Below, piece after piece: positions 44,973 to 55,565 of a stretch of DNA of 64,000 bases. The notes beneath the pieces are model-generated. The model saw nothing but the letters and a program-made list of their open reading frames with translations, ran no database searches and was not told the DNA's origin. Source of the stretch: Rhabdophis nuchalis (Eukaryota > Chordata > Lepidosauria > Squamata > Natricidae); assembly GCA_039707465.1 (NCBI GenBank), contig CM077644.1:222103962-222167961 (forward strand). The letters are read 5' to 3'. The number at the start of each line of letters is the position of its first letter. Position 1 is the first letter of the stretch. The position numbers and the translations under genes are program-made.

Positions 44973-47900
44973 GATCCGATATGAGGGGGGAATTACGAGT
45001 CGTTCCGCCGGAGGGCATATCAATCCAGACGGTCGTGGGGAGGGGCAGGGCCGAGGGGAGACAAGTTCCATCCTCCCGGTTGGTGGCACGTAGCCGTTGG
45101 TTACAAACGGTCGGGTGCCACAACCCCCGCAGGCTAGGTGGTCAGGGGATACAGAGCCAGGGCCTGCGGCTGATGTTTTGCAACGCCAGGTCCGTGGTCA
45201 ACAAAGCCCCCCTCGTCCATGACCTTGTGTCAGAGGGGGAGCCGGACCTGGTAGGAATTGCAGAGACCTGGTTGGGCCACGAGGGAGGACTTCCCCTCGT
45301 CGAAATGTGCCCACCAGGTTACTGCGCTTTTCATCAGTCGCGGGCCCTAGGCAGGGGCGGTGGGGTAGCGGTCATTATCAAGGAAGGCCTTGAGCCGAGA
45401 GAGACCATTGTGCCTCAGACTACCAGTTGTGAGTCCCTCTGCGTGAAGTGGGGCCTAGGGAGGCAGTTGGGCTTGCTGGTTGTATACCTGGCTCCCCGCT
45501 ATGTAGCAGCAGCCCTGCCCGAGCTCCTGGAGGTGATCGCTACGGTGGCAGTTGAGACCCCCAGACTTGTAGTCATGGGGGACTTTAATCTGCCATCGTT
45601 GGGCGAATCATCCGAGGCAGCTCGGGAGTTCATGGCCTCCATGACGGCCATGGACCTGACCCAACTAATTCAAGGCCCCACCCACGAGGGTGGACATACG
45701 CCGGATCTCATCTTTGTCTCGGGCCAATGGAAGAGTGATCTGGGTATAGGGGATATAGTCATCACACCCTTGTCATGGTCAGACCACTCACTTCTCCGAC
45801 TCGACCTTCCGACCGCTACTCCCCGTTGCGGGGAGGCGGAACCAGAACTTCCTATCTGGTTTCGCCCCAGGCGCCTGATGGACCCTGTTGGGTTCCAGAC
45901 GGTGCTTGGGCCACTTCCTGTACCCCTGACCCGCGCCCCAATGGAGGACCTCGTGGCCGCATGGAATACTGCGACCACGGGAGCCTTGGATCGGGTCGCG
46001 CCCTTGCGGCCTCTCTTGCGGCGCGGAGCCGCCCCGGCTCCTTGGTTCACCGAGGAGCTGAGGGCGATGAAACGCCGCAAGAGATGCCTAGAGGGAAGAT
46101 GGAGGGCTACTCGCTCCGAATCTGACCGGACACAGGTAAGAGCCCATTTACGGACTTACATTGTGGCGCTGAGAGTGGCCAAACGCCATCATTGCGCCAC
46201 TCTCATAGCATCCGCAGAAAACCGCCCTGCCGCCCTGTTTAGGGTGACCCGTTCCCTCCTGCAACAGAGGGTGCGGGAAGCCCCGCTACAGGGTAGAGCA
46301 GAGGAATTTGTGACTTTTCTGCAGGACAAAACCGCTCAGATACGGAACGAGCTAGCCCCCATTCGTGGCCCAGTGGGATGCCATGAGGCTGATCTTGTTT
46401 GGGAGGAATTTGACTCCGTTGCTTCCGAGGATATGGACAGGTTACGTGGACGACTGCGAGCCACCACATGTTTATTGGACCCGTGTCCCGCCTGGCTTGT
46501 ACTGGCATCCTGGGAGGTGACACGAGGCTGGCTCCAAGAGGTTGTCAACGCTTCTTTAAGTGAGGGTTCCTTGCCTGCTTCCCTAAAAGAGGCTATGGTG
46601 AGGCCCCTCCTTAAGAAGCCCTCTTTGGACCCAGCTCTTTTAACCAACTACCGTCCCGTCTCCAACCTTCCCTTTCTGGCGAAGGTTGTTGAGAGTGTGG
46701 TGGCACAACAGTTTCCCCATCACCTGGAGGAAGTTGATTATCTAGACCCGCGCCAGTCCGGCTTTCGGCCCGGGCATAGCACCGAGACGGCATTGGTCGC
46801 GTTGGTGGATGATCTCTGGAGAGCCAGAGATGGGGGTTGTTCCTCCATCCTGGTCCTATTAGACCTCTCGGCGGCTTTCGATACCATCGACCATGGTATC
46901 CTATTGCATCGGCTGGGGAGGTTGGAGGTGGGAGGCACCGTTTTACGGTGGTTCTCCTCCTACCTCTCTGGCTGATCGCAATTTGTGTTGGCAGGAGAGC
47001 AGAGGTCGACCCCGAGATCCCTCACATGTGGGGTGCCTCAGGGGTCAGTCCTCTCGCCTCTCTTGTTTAATGCATACATGAAGCCGCTGGGTGAGATCAT
47101 CCGTGGTTTCGGGGTAGAGTACCATCTCTACGCTGATGATACTCAGCTGTATATATCTACCCCAAACCACCCCAACGATGCCGTAGCGGTGATGTGCCAG
47201 TGCCTGGAAGCCGTGCGGATCTGGATGGGAAGTAACGGACTCAGGCTCAACCCGACCAAGACCGAGTGGCTGTGGTTTCCGGCTGCCCGATTCAACCAGC
47301 TTTCTCCAACGCTGGCCATAGGGGGCGAACATCTTGCCCCTGTGGATGGGGCGCGCAATTTGGGAGTCCTCCTGGATACCCGGCTGTCTATGGAAGAGCA
47401 AGTGACAGCCGTGGCCAGGAGGGCGTTTTACCAGGTTCGCCTGGTTCGCCAATTGCGCCCCCTATTGGATCGGGATGCCCTCCGCACAGTCACTCATGCC
47501 CTCGTGACATCCCGACTGGACTACTGTAACTCTCTCTACATGGGGCTCCCCTTGAGGTGCACCCGGAGGCTTCAGTTAGTTCAGAATGCAGCCGCGCGAG
47601 CAATTATGGGAACCACTAGGTTTACCCATGTAACACCGCTCTTGCGCGAGCTGCACTGGCTGCCTGTCGTCTTCCGGGTGCGCTTCAAGGTGTTAGTTAT
47701 CATCTTTAAAGCGCTCCATGGCTCGGGACCTAGCTACCTGCGGGATCGGATCCTGCCTCACACATCCTCACGGCCGATTCGCTCCCACAGAGAGGGACTT
47801 CTCCGGGTGCCGTCCACTAGACTGTGTCAGCGGGCGACGCCCAGGGGAAGGGCTCTCTCTGTGGTGGGCCCGGCCCTCTGGAACGACCTTCCCCCCGATA

Positions 47901-48178
47901 TTAGAATGACCACGGACCTCCGCTCCTTCCGCCTGAAACTAAAGACACATCTTTTCCGCCTGGCCGGCCTAGGGTAGTCTCTCTCTCTATGGGTTTTTTA
48001 ATTGTTTATTTATATTTAGTGGGGATTTTTAGTTAATGGGATTTTAGCACAGGAATTAGTTTAATCTGTTTTAAATTGTATGTATTTTGTATATTTATTG
48101 TTTTTATTTTCCCTGTGCACCGCCCCGAGTCCCTTTGGGGAGAGGGAGCGGTTAATAAATTCAACTTTATTATTATTA
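44973..48178 (+). mobile_element. L2-clade LINE, nearly complete, inserted in another L2
   Basis: The 3.2-kb plus-strand copy carries endonuclease, RT and a 3' UTR ending CACCGCCCCGAGTCCCTTTG, GGTTAATAAATTCAACTT and (ATT)n. The flanks join into one continuous minus-strand L2 reading DRLLPHTS on one side and SRPIRSHRE on the other. That places this insertion inside an older copy. Confidence 0.9.
44981..47977 (+). pseudogene. L2-type ORF2 with one in-frame stop
   Basis: One frame runs from an ATG at 44981 to 47977, broken only by TGA at 46973-46975. The endonuclease shows NARSVVNK (from 45182), GIAETWLGHEGG, GDFNLPS (GDF at 45578-45586) and WSDHSLL (near 45776). RT blocks follow: MVRPLLKKPSLDPALLTNYR, QSGFRPGHSTETAL, LLDLSAAFDTIDHGILL; after the stop come [25 protein letters not shown] (YADD at 47129-47140), [14 protein letters not shown] and the C-terminal [10 protein letters not shown]. 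The stop sits at an expected arginine codon, so a CpG transition (CGA to TGA) is the likely cause. Homologous copies lie at 41060-42028 and on the minus strand nearby. Inactive as it stands. Confidence 0.92.
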
Positions 48179-48486
48179 TATGAGGGATGTATGGGGCAGG
48201 AGGCGGTCTCGCATATAACTAGGCCCTGAGCCATGGAGCGCTTTGAAGATGGTCGTCAGAAACTTGAAGCGCACCCGAAAGACCACAGGAAGCCAGTGCA
48301 GCTCGTGCAGGATTGGTGTTATGTGGGAGTGTCTAGGCGCTCCTGTAATCACCCGCGCGGTTGCATTCTGGACTAACTGCAGCTTTCGAGTGCACCTCAA
48401 GGGAAGCCCCATGTAGAGAGCATTACAGTAGTCGAGTCGAGAGGTGACGAGTGCTTGAGTGACTGTGCGTAAGGCATCCCGGAGAT
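48179..48486 (-). pseudogene. L2-clade LINE, upstream part of the interrupted minus copy
   Basis: The minus strand encodes [34 protein letters not shown] and GSGPSYMRDRLLPHTS, where it is cut by the 3' tail of the inserted plus-strand L2. Its continuation is at 44535-44972. Confidence 0.87.
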
Positions 48487-48998
48487 AATGCTCATGAATT
48501 ATCTCCAGAATATTTTTGTACTACCACTGAACAATAAAGTCAGTTGCTATGACAGATTAATTAGTTAATTAGAGTTACAAGTGGGATTTGTAGCAAAACT
48601 CTGCAATTTTCAAGAGTTCAAAACCCCCATTGGCCTTTCTTTCCATGCATTTCAAGGCTATCGATTGTTCCTACTAATGAGGTATAACTTGTGTTCTTCT
48701 TTCCTATCACATTTCTTTGTAGTTTTGCAAATCTTCTTATTGTGCTTGAGTGCAGAGACAATATATACCGTAAACCAAACAATGGAAATAGGCATATATA
48801 ACTGAACATTGGAAAGAGAAGTACAGTAAATTATTTTCTTAGCAAATTCCAAGTTTCTATTCTACTTGCTTTTCTGGGTCAAAACTGATTGGGTCGATGT
48901 TGTTAAAAGATCAAAACCACTTCTGAACCAAGAGCTGTCAGATGGATTCCCTTCATATCAGACAATGTAATGGCTGGGAAAAAAATCATTGGCATTTT

Positions 48999-49029
<31 letters not shown>

Positions 49030-49214
49030 CGCTTGATGGGAAAAAAATTATTGCTTTTGTTTATTTTCCAAAGGAGAAGACTATTTCTTAATTAATAAGA
49101 CATCAAGAATTTTGTCTTGGATTTCAGGGTGTGGTTTAGGTTTGTTTTTTCCCCTTTGAAATATTAGAATTTATCATGTTCAATAAATGCCATGACTGAT
49201 TTGTGTTTTGAATC
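48487..49214. other. Non-coding DNA with a (CA)n tract
   Basis: A CA repeat lies at 49002-49029. Nothing else was recognised. Confidence 0.6.
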
Positions 49215-49627
49215 CATGCTCTGAGCCTGATTATTATTATTATTTTATTTATTTGAATTTATACCCCGCCCTTCTCCATTGGCGGCACACAGGCATTATT
49301 AAAATCGTACAAAAAACAATATACATTATTAAAAGCATATTAAATTAAATCCCGTGCTAAAAAACCCATTTTAAAACCTGAAGATTAAAATTTATGGATA
49401 AAAGTCAGAAATGGGGGGCTATGCTAGGCCGGCTTGTTGAAATAGATATGTCTTAAGATGTTGGCAGAAGAGGCGGAGATCCGAGATGGTGCGTAGGTCG
49501 GGGGGTAGGTCGTTCCAGAAGGCCAGGCCCGCCACAGAGAAGGCCCTTCCCCTGGGGGTCGCCAACTGGCATTGCCCAGCCGACGGTACCCGGAGAAGAC
49601 CCTCTCTGTGGGAGCGGATCGGACGAA
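49215..49627 (-). pseudogene. L2-clade LINE 3' fragment
   Basis: ATTATTATT at the left edge is the tail. The plus text CCCCGCCCTTCTCC and GGTCGTTCCAGAAGGCCAGG corresponds to the minus-strand 3' UTR and the ALWNDLP coding end. It is truncated at GGATCGGACGA. Confidence 0.85.
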
Positions 49628-50027
49628 GGGATTAGTCTAGCACTGACTATTTTCTATCACCTCTTAGAGAAAGATGAAAACCTGCTCTATAATGGTCAAA
49701 GAGGAGGGACTCTGGGGAGAAATGAGACTCTTTTCCCTATCTCTGGAGCCTGAAAAAAAGGAAAGAAGTCCTTTCAAGTATTTTAGTTACAAAGTGGCTA
49801 CGTGATATGAAGAGCTGTACATAAAATAAAGACAAAAAATAAATGGCAGTCTTCCTGGTTTAGCACAATTTAACTTTTTCTATTGGACTTAGAATCAGGT
49901 AGCAAGGCAGATAAGAACTCTGTGGAGAGACAGAAAAATGTATCATTAAAAGCCCCAAAATGCTTCTGAAAGAAATGTGAAATACATTCTGAGGCATCTT
50001 GAGAGAGCAGTAGAGAAACAAGTGTCA
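49628..50027. other. Non-coding DNA, nothing recognised
   Basis: No signature was identified. Confidence 0.5.
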
Positions 50028-50145
<118 letters not shown>

Positions 50146-50581
50146 CCCCCACTCCCCTGCCACAAAAAAAAGTTTTTGGGATATTTGAGGACAGATTTCC
50201 ATACAGCATTGGTCTTGAGTTCTGAGTACTCTTAGGTTTTTGAGATCCAGTCTGCTATAGTGAATAAGATTGTTGGGCTAACACAAGAAAAATGCAAATT
50301 CAAATCTACTCATGGAAGCTCCTTGGGTAAGGTGACCAGATGTCCTGCTTTTGGCAGGACAGTCCCAATTTTTAACAATTTGTCCCGTGTCCTGCGGCGA
50401 TTTTTGGAAATTTTGGAAAGAAAAAAAGCTAGGGAACGGCGGGAGAACGGGAAGGGAATGTTCAAAAGCAGCCAGGGAGTCTGAGGAGCCCTCAAAGCCC
50501 CTGTGCCAGCCACTCAGAGCCCACCGAGCCCGGAGCTGATGCTGCTATGAAACGGAGGGAGACCGTGCGAGAGGCAAGTAG

Positions 50582-50929
50582 CTGAGGGCGGCCGCGGTGC
50601 TTTGCCTCTGCTGCCTTTGGAGCGCCTGCTGCCTCCACTTCGGGCAGCTGGACGCGGCGGTGGTTTGGCCTCCGGTAGCGGCCAGTGATGCGGTGGCGGT
50701 GGCAGCCACCTCCGGCCTCTGGAAGTCAAAGTCTGGCGAGCGGCTCAACGGGGATGGCGGCGTCTTCGGAAACGGCCTGATGGTGCCGCATGACTACATG
50801 GTGGCGCTTTACCGCCGCCTGGCCGGCAGTCAGGATCCACCCCAGCCGGAGGGTGAGAGTAATGATGCCCCGGGCAGCCGCCCCAACACCGTCCCAGGCT
50901 TCGCGGACAGGCGCGGGCACAGCCGCGAG
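50582..50929 (+). pseudogene. Captured exon 1 of a GDF5/6/7-class (GDF7-like) TGF-beta ligand gene
   Basis: 116 codons are open and read as an N-terminal signal peptide and prodomain: LRAAAVLCLCCLWSACC (hydrophobic, signal-like), FGNGLMVPHDYMVALYRRLA, then RPNTVPGFADRRGHSRE. The block VPH-[YF]M-LYR-LAG-[R]-NT-GF-D is the pattern of GDF7 prodomains; GDF5 and GDF6 share VPHEYMLS.YR. The segment ends exactly at a donor-like GTGAGC (50930-50935), as an exon 1 should. The codons where ATG-Asp would be expected read AAG TAG (50576-50581), so the start is destroyed. Family members are secreted morphogens, but this copy has no exon 2 and no mature ligand domain. Identity to GDF7 is from memory of the family, not an alignment. 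Confidence 0.75.
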
Positions 50930-50935
50930 GTGAGC
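50930..50935 (+). promoter_or_regulatory. Retained splice-donor-like site
   Basis: CGCGAG followed by GTGAGC is a good donor consensus at the end of the captured exon, after a complete codon. Its survival implies capture of genomic DNA rather than a processed mRNA. Confidence 0.6.
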
Positions 50936-51181
50936 GCCTCCCCCCCAAAAGGGCTCTGCTTGGCCCAGCTCTTCGCGAGCGGGCCGGTTTGCGTGCAGAG
51001 CGGCCTTGGAAAATGCACTGCGTCCAGACACTTTTGCGCCGGAGTCTCTCCTTTTCCTCTTATCCTTCTTCTCTGGGATGGTGAGTGGGATTGGCTCAGT
51101 CGGAGGACCTTGATGGATCCCCCCCCCAGTCAATGGTGTCCTGCTTTACCAATGTTAAAATCTGGTCACCTTATCCTTGGG

Positions 51182-52224
51182 TGACCTTGGAAAAATCATT
51201 GACTCTCCATCCATCTATCCCACAGGTTTGTTAATGAGAAAAAAATGGGAGAATGGAGTCTTTTGAACCCTGCCTAGATTGAATATATCAGAATAAAGGT
51301 ACAACAATTTAACAAAATAATCAACGTAGCAATAAACTGGTCTTGTACTCTAGACAGCCATACACTTTGTCAAACCATCTTCCAACCATCAGGTATCCCA
51401 GAATGGCAAGGCCTGGTTCTAACATTCTCTGAATTTGCTTTGTTTAGGTGAATCCTGTTATAAATTTGCTGTTAGTTCCAGGTCACCTGGTTTCTAAGGA
51501 TACTGTAGCTTTATCTAGAATAGGAAAAAAACACCCTTTAGTACTGATTATTTAATTTGTGAGCCTATTTTCTGCTACAATAAGTAAGAAATGATAGTAA
51601 TAATACTTAATAGTCTATCAGCTTTCAGAAGAAGAATTTTACTGAGAGGAGTGTTTGAATATCTGAATATACACAAAATGGCCACAGTGTACATCCTTAA
51701 AAAAGCATAAAGAAACAAAACATGCAATGTAGAAATTTGATTTTATCAGCTTTTTCTGTTAAAAAATAAAAGACTAGCATCAGCATTTACAAGTAATGTC
51801 CTCGTAAGAGACTAAGTGAATGCTGAGGTTCTTCATATTTTCAGGGCTATATACACTTGAAATCATTTTTTTGCAAACAAGTTAACAGTGAGAAAAATGC
51901 ATGCTTTGTTTGTAATTATACCTTTTGTGTTTTTGTCACCCAGAGATGAATATCTTACCGACTGCAGGAGACTACTATCTTCATTTTTGAGAATACTGGA
52001 GCCCTCAGGATTATACCATCAAATTCTGTTGAAAATAATTGAATTATTTTGGAATAATCTTCATATTTTTTTCCTTTTTCTTTTGTAAATACATTCAATT
52101 TCCCTAAAATGAAAGCAAGGACAAAATACAGTCTTCATCCATTCAGTGATACCATTGCATAAAAGTTGCATTTCTATTGTAATTACTTGTATGTTCCACC
52201 TTTCTTTCTGAAGCTCAAGGCATA
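51182..52224. other. Non-coding DNA, nothing recognised
   Basis: No signature was identified. Confidence 0.5.
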
Positions 52225-52232
52225 ATATATAA

Positions 52233-52576
52233 CAGAGATCCCCAACCCCTGGGCCATGGACAGGTACTGGTCCGTGGCTTGATAGGAACTGGGGTGCAGT
52301 GAGTGGCGCCACTCTTACAAAGGGCCGGAGAGGAGGAGGAGGGGACAGCCCCCTGGGCAGAGCGCGCGCCGGGGTCAGGATAGTGCAGGCGCGGCCGCTC
52401 GCACTGTTGGGGACCCGAGAGGGGCAAGTGAGCCAACTCACTCCCCCCACACGCATGCGCCACCTGTACCCCCTCCTCCCACTCCCCCTCTATGCCGGCT
52501 GAGCCATGGCCACCGGTCCACATAATTTTTTTAACATGAAACTGGTCCCTGGCGCCAAAAAGGTTGGGGACCTCTG
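52233..52576. mobile_element. hAT-type MITE, perfect TSD, GC-rich core
   Basis: The ends CAGAGATCCCCAACCC and AAGGTTGGGGACCTCTG are flanked by a perfect 8-bp TSD, ATATATAA, at 52225-52232 and 52577-52584. Frames through its GC-rich centre have no family resemblance. Confidence 0.9.
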
Positions 52577-52584
52577 ATATATAA

Positions 52585-53425
52585 CACCCCTTTCTTCAGT
52601 TTTCCCATAATACCTGCCTACCTGTGAAGTGGGATGGACTGGTCTAAAGACAACCAATCCAACATTTTAATTTATATATCACTTTTTATCATGGGGGGGG
52701 GGGGAATGAAAAAAAAAGACCAATAGCTGTAATAGTTAGTAATCCTGGTTACAAGTATTCTGCTATATTCATTTTTCAATGGTCTTCATAAGATGAATAC
52801 ACAATTCAGAATAAATATATTCAGAAATAAGTAAATTCAACAGAACTTAATCTTAGCTAAATAGGATTAACATTTAATCAAGTCAAGATGTTTCCAAACA
52901 GCCAAGGGCCATTATGCTTAATTAACTAAGGGTGAGCAAGCTTCATGGATGAAAAAAAATTAGGGGACCCAATTGGATTTAATACTTAGTGGACTACCCT
53001 CAATTAATCTAAGTTGTTTATTTATTTTGGATGAGATCATTTTCTGAAGGTATTGAGATATGGAGTAATTTGGTTCCTGATTTATCCTTCTTTCTTACCA
53101 ATTTTTAAAATCCTATGTTAGCATGTTTCCCCCTATCTCCATTTCTTCTGTCCTGTTATATTCATTGCAAAAAAATGGTGATTTGTAATACAGCCCTAGA
53201 AAAATACAGTAAGCATCTACAGTATAAATCAAGAATACAAACAAAAGAAATCTATATATGGATTCAACCAGTAACAAATCGTGTCACCTAATACCCCAAT
53301 GCTTTCTGAACTTGTTCAGCTTTTAATACCTTAAGAGATATGGTTGATTAATTTTTATCTTGAAGATACATACACACAGAGAGAGAGAGAGAGAGAAAGA
53401 TGGCAGCTGCGAAGCCACAGGCACC
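52585..53425. other. Non-coding DNA, nothing recognised
   Basis: Contains a G-run at 52695-52705 and a short (GA)n near 53379-53399; nothing else. Confidence 0.5.
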
Positions 53426-53468
53426 AGCTGGAAGATGGCGAGTGAGACCTTGTCGAAATGTTGCAAAG
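53426..53468 (+). ncRNA. Degraded hammerhead-like motif in a Penelope terminus
   Basis: CTGGAAGAT, a GGCGAG/CTTGTC stem, then GAAAT-GTT. It parallels the minus-strand motif at 54211-54254, but the first core block has an extra G and the pairing uses G-U wobbles, so it is probably inactive. Confidence 0.45.
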
Positions 53469-53512
53469 ACAACCTCAATCTTACACGGGAAATTTTCACA
53501 GGTGTAGGTATG

Positions 53513-54018
53513 CTGATCTTGTATTTGGGTCTTTTCTTACACAACAAGAACAGGAAAACGACATCGCCCTCCTCCCTTACATCAAAGGCACCACAGACAA
53601 AATCGGCAAAATTCTCCACAAGCACAATATCAAGACAGCCTTCAACACTGACCAAAAAATAACCAACATCCTAAGAAATCCCAAAGACAAGATCCAGCTA
53701 GTCTACAAAATTCCAAGCAAAATCTGCCCTGCAACTTACATAGGACAAACTAATAGGAGAATAAATGCATGCATCGCAGAACATAAAAATGCAGTAAAAA
53801 AACCCAACTTAAAACCTCATCCCTCTACCAACAACTCAAAGCTATAGGACATGATATTGACTTTGAAAGAACCAAATTAATCTCCAAAACTGAACAGCTC
53901 AACAGGAGAATAATCAGAGAAGCCATCGAAATAGAGAAACAACCTCACAACCTGAACAAATGTGATGATACCTCCTGCCTACCAGACATCTCAAAACCAC
54001 CACTGGCCAACAGATGAG
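53513..54018 (+). pseudogene. Penelope-like protein: RT C-terminus and GIY-YIG endonuclease
   Basis: It reads FLTQQEQENDIALLPYIKGT, then KIGKILHKHNIKTAF and LVYKIPS...ATYIGQTNRRIN with EHKNAV. This is the GIY-YIG nuclease core (LVY for GIY, YIG intact) of Penelope-like retroelements. A frameshift near 53810 shifts the continuation KAIGHDIDFERTK, EQLNRRIIREAIEIEKQ, which ends at a TGA near 54016. In active elements the enzyme nicks DNA and primes reverse transcription. This copy is a decayed C-terminal fragment. Confidence 0.83.
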
Positions 54019-54210
54019 CCCCACCCACCACCCAAACCGTTGAAATACAAAATAAAGAGGAACACACAGATAGTACCAATCAGACCAATCTACCAATCAT
54101 GATGCAACTGCACAGCCAATCAACCCACTCACAGCAACAAAGCCAGCACTCCACCCCCCCCCCCAAGATTTAAGGAAGGGCGGCATCTACGCAGGCACAG
54201 ACTGAAGCCT

Positions 54211-54254
54211 GAAGCAACGTTTCGGCAAGATCTCACTTGCCATCTTCAGGCTTC
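54211..54254 (-). ncRNA. Candidate hammerhead ribozyme of the Penelope-like element
   Basis: On the minus strand: stem I GAAGC, core CUGAAGA, an extra U, stem II GGCAAG/CUUGCC with a 6-nt loop, GAAA, a 2-bp helix III (AC/GU), cleavage triplet GUU, then GCUUC closing stem I. Hammerheads with minimal helix III are known in Penelope-like terminal repeats. The extra U before stem II makes activity uncertain. Confidence 0.6.
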
Positions 54255-54602
54255 GGTCTGCGGTTACAAAGGCATCGCCCTTCCTTAAATCTTGGTGGGG
54301 TGTGTGTGTGGAGTGCTGACTGTTGTTGTGAGTGGGTTGATTGGCTGTGCAGCTGTATCATGATTGGTAGATTGATGCTGATTGGTCTTATTTGTATGTT
54401 TCTCCTTATTTTGAATTTCAATGGTTTGGATGGAGGGTGGAGCTCGTCTGTTGGTCAGTGCTGGTTTCCAGATGTCTGGTAGGCAGGAGGTGTCGTCACA
54501 TTTGTTCATATTGTTAGGTTGCTTCTCTATTTCAATGGCTTCTCTGATTATTCTCCTGTTCAGCTGTTCAGCCTTGGAGATCAATTTAGTTCCTTGAATC
54601 AA
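54255..54602 (-). pseudogene. Penelope-like element, inverted second copy
   Basis: The minus strand encodes TKLISKAEQLNRRIIREAIE, CDDTSCLPDIWKPALTNRRA and beyond. This is the same C-terminal segment as 53870-54200, without the stop seen there. The two copies face each other tail to tail, forming an inverted repeat with arms of about 340 bp. Confidence 0.85.
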
Positions 54603-54611
54603 TTTAGTTCC

Positions 54612-54712
54612 TCATCACCAGAGACCATCTAGACAGAAAACTATGAGTTCTGTTGTGTATTACAGAATGGAACTCATAGCTTTCTGTCTAGATGGTCTCT
54701 GGTGATGAGCTG
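54612..54712. repeat. Inverted repeat at the head of the tRNA/hammerhead unit
   Basis: CATCACCAGAGACCATCTAG (from 54614) and its complement near 54690-54710 form arms of about 40 bp around a short spacer with GTGTATTAC. The left arm is a reversed partial copy of the unit's 5' segment. Confidence 0.85.
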
Positions 54713-54978
54713 AAAAGCAGAAAAGGAAAGCAGTATGCTTCCTCCCTTGATTGGGGCTTAACAGGGTGTTGTGACACAAGTATATACTTATCTTCCTGTC
54801 TCAGCTGATCAGGAAGAGAACCTGGTGGCCTAATGGCTAAGGCTCCTGCCTAGCATGTAATACAGCTCCGGTTCAAATCCCAGTAAGGGTATGGCTAGCT
54901 GATGAGAGCTAAAAAGCTTGAAATAGATCTATACTACTCTCCCTGACTTATTTATTGATCAGCTCAAAAACGCAACAC
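54669..54978 (+). mobile_element. tRNA-head/hammerhead composite unit 1 (most complete)
   Basis: The order is: a 5' segment (GGAACTCATAGCTTTCTGTC, a GGTGATGA/AGAAA hairpin near 54700, GGGTGTTGTGACACAAG), then a tRNA-like Pol III head with A box TGGCCTAATGG (about 54831) and B box GGTTCAAATCC (about 54870), then a hammerhead motif (54887-54943), then the tail CTTATTTATTGATC with AACGCAACACAC. The unit is about 310 bp with no protein frame. Related units follow to 58440 and at 60880. Confidence 0.85.
54887..54943 (+). ncRNA. Hammerhead ribozyme motif, copy 1 (core intact)
   Basis: The core CUGAUGA is at 54899-54905. Stem II is GAGCU-AAAA-AGCUU, and GAAA lies at 54920-54923. Helix III is the palindrome AUAGAUCUAU, then the cleavage triplet AUA and stem I (GGCUAG with CUACUC, one mismatch). 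Confidence 0.8.
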
Positions 54979-55148
54979 ACACACATATATATACACATAC
55001 ACATACATACATACATAAATACATATAATGTCATAACATCCTGATAAGGTCCAAATATGGGAGGGAGCAGAACTGCTTCCCTTTTCTGTCTTTTGGCTCA
55101 CCCTAGGAGCCATCCAGGCAGAAAGCTATTTTTTCATTGCCTTTGTTA

Positions 55149-55150
<2 letters not shown>

Positions 55151-55200
<50 letters not shown>
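55151..55200 (+). repeat. (TG)n microsatellite
   Basis: 50 bp of TG repeat. Confidence 0.97.
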
Positions 55201-55203
<3 letters not shown>

Positions 55204-55415
55204 AAGCTGGTTAATATATCAGATGTGCCTGCAAGATGGAAGAAGAGGGAAGAGGGAAGAGGGAGGAAGCCAGAGAGAACGCTGTTAAATCAACATCAGA
55301 CAGCTCAGTGTTATTTCCTGGGGAGGAACAGCTCAAGCTGTGTTCGATAAGGGAGGAAGGAATAGGAGCATTGATTAACATGCCTGAAATTGAAATTGCC
55401 ACTGAGCCACAGGAT

Positions 55416-55530
55416 CTCCTCCTTGATCAGCTGAGCTCATACATAATATTTCCCAAGTTCAAATCCCAGTAAGGGTATGGCTAGCTGATGAGAGCTAAAT
55501 AGCTTTAAATAGATCTATACTAGTCTCCCT

Positions 55531-55565
<35 letters not shown>

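Larger units (their letters stand above)
50328..51173. mobile_element. hAT-type element carrying a captured host exon
   Basis: The ends TAAGGTGACCAGA and TCTGGTCACCTTA are perfect 13-bp inverted repeats, flanked by a perfect 8-bp TSD, TCCTTGGG, at 50320-50327 and 51174-51181. Subterminal GTCCTGCTTT motifs occur at both ends. The interior, about 50500-51060, is very GC- and CpG-rich, unlike its surroundings. It contains a gene-like segment (see 50582-50929) with sequence on both sides that would be 5' UTR and the start of intron 1. There is no transposase. Confidence 0.9.
53426..54210 (+). mobile_element. Penelope-like element, 3' fragment (plus copy)
   Basis: A hammerhead-like terminal segment (53426-53468) is joined near 53510 to the C-terminal coding part of a Penelope-like element, implying an internally deleted or pLTR-type copy. 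It ends at CCTGAAG, where it meets an inverted second copy. Confidence 0.75.

Noticed and set aside
44795..44980. N-terminal extension of the long L2 frame
   Set aside because: It reads the antisense of an older minus-strand L2 copy; the inserted element begins near 44973.
52215..52523. GC-rich frames suggesting a second captured exon
   Set aside because: The segment is the interior of a hAT MITE; neither strand shows a signal peptide, domain pattern or splice context.
54823..54895. Possible genuine tRNA gene
   Set aside because: A and B boxes are present, but no cloverleaf with a proper acceptor stem can be drawn, and the same segment recurs as part of a repeat family.
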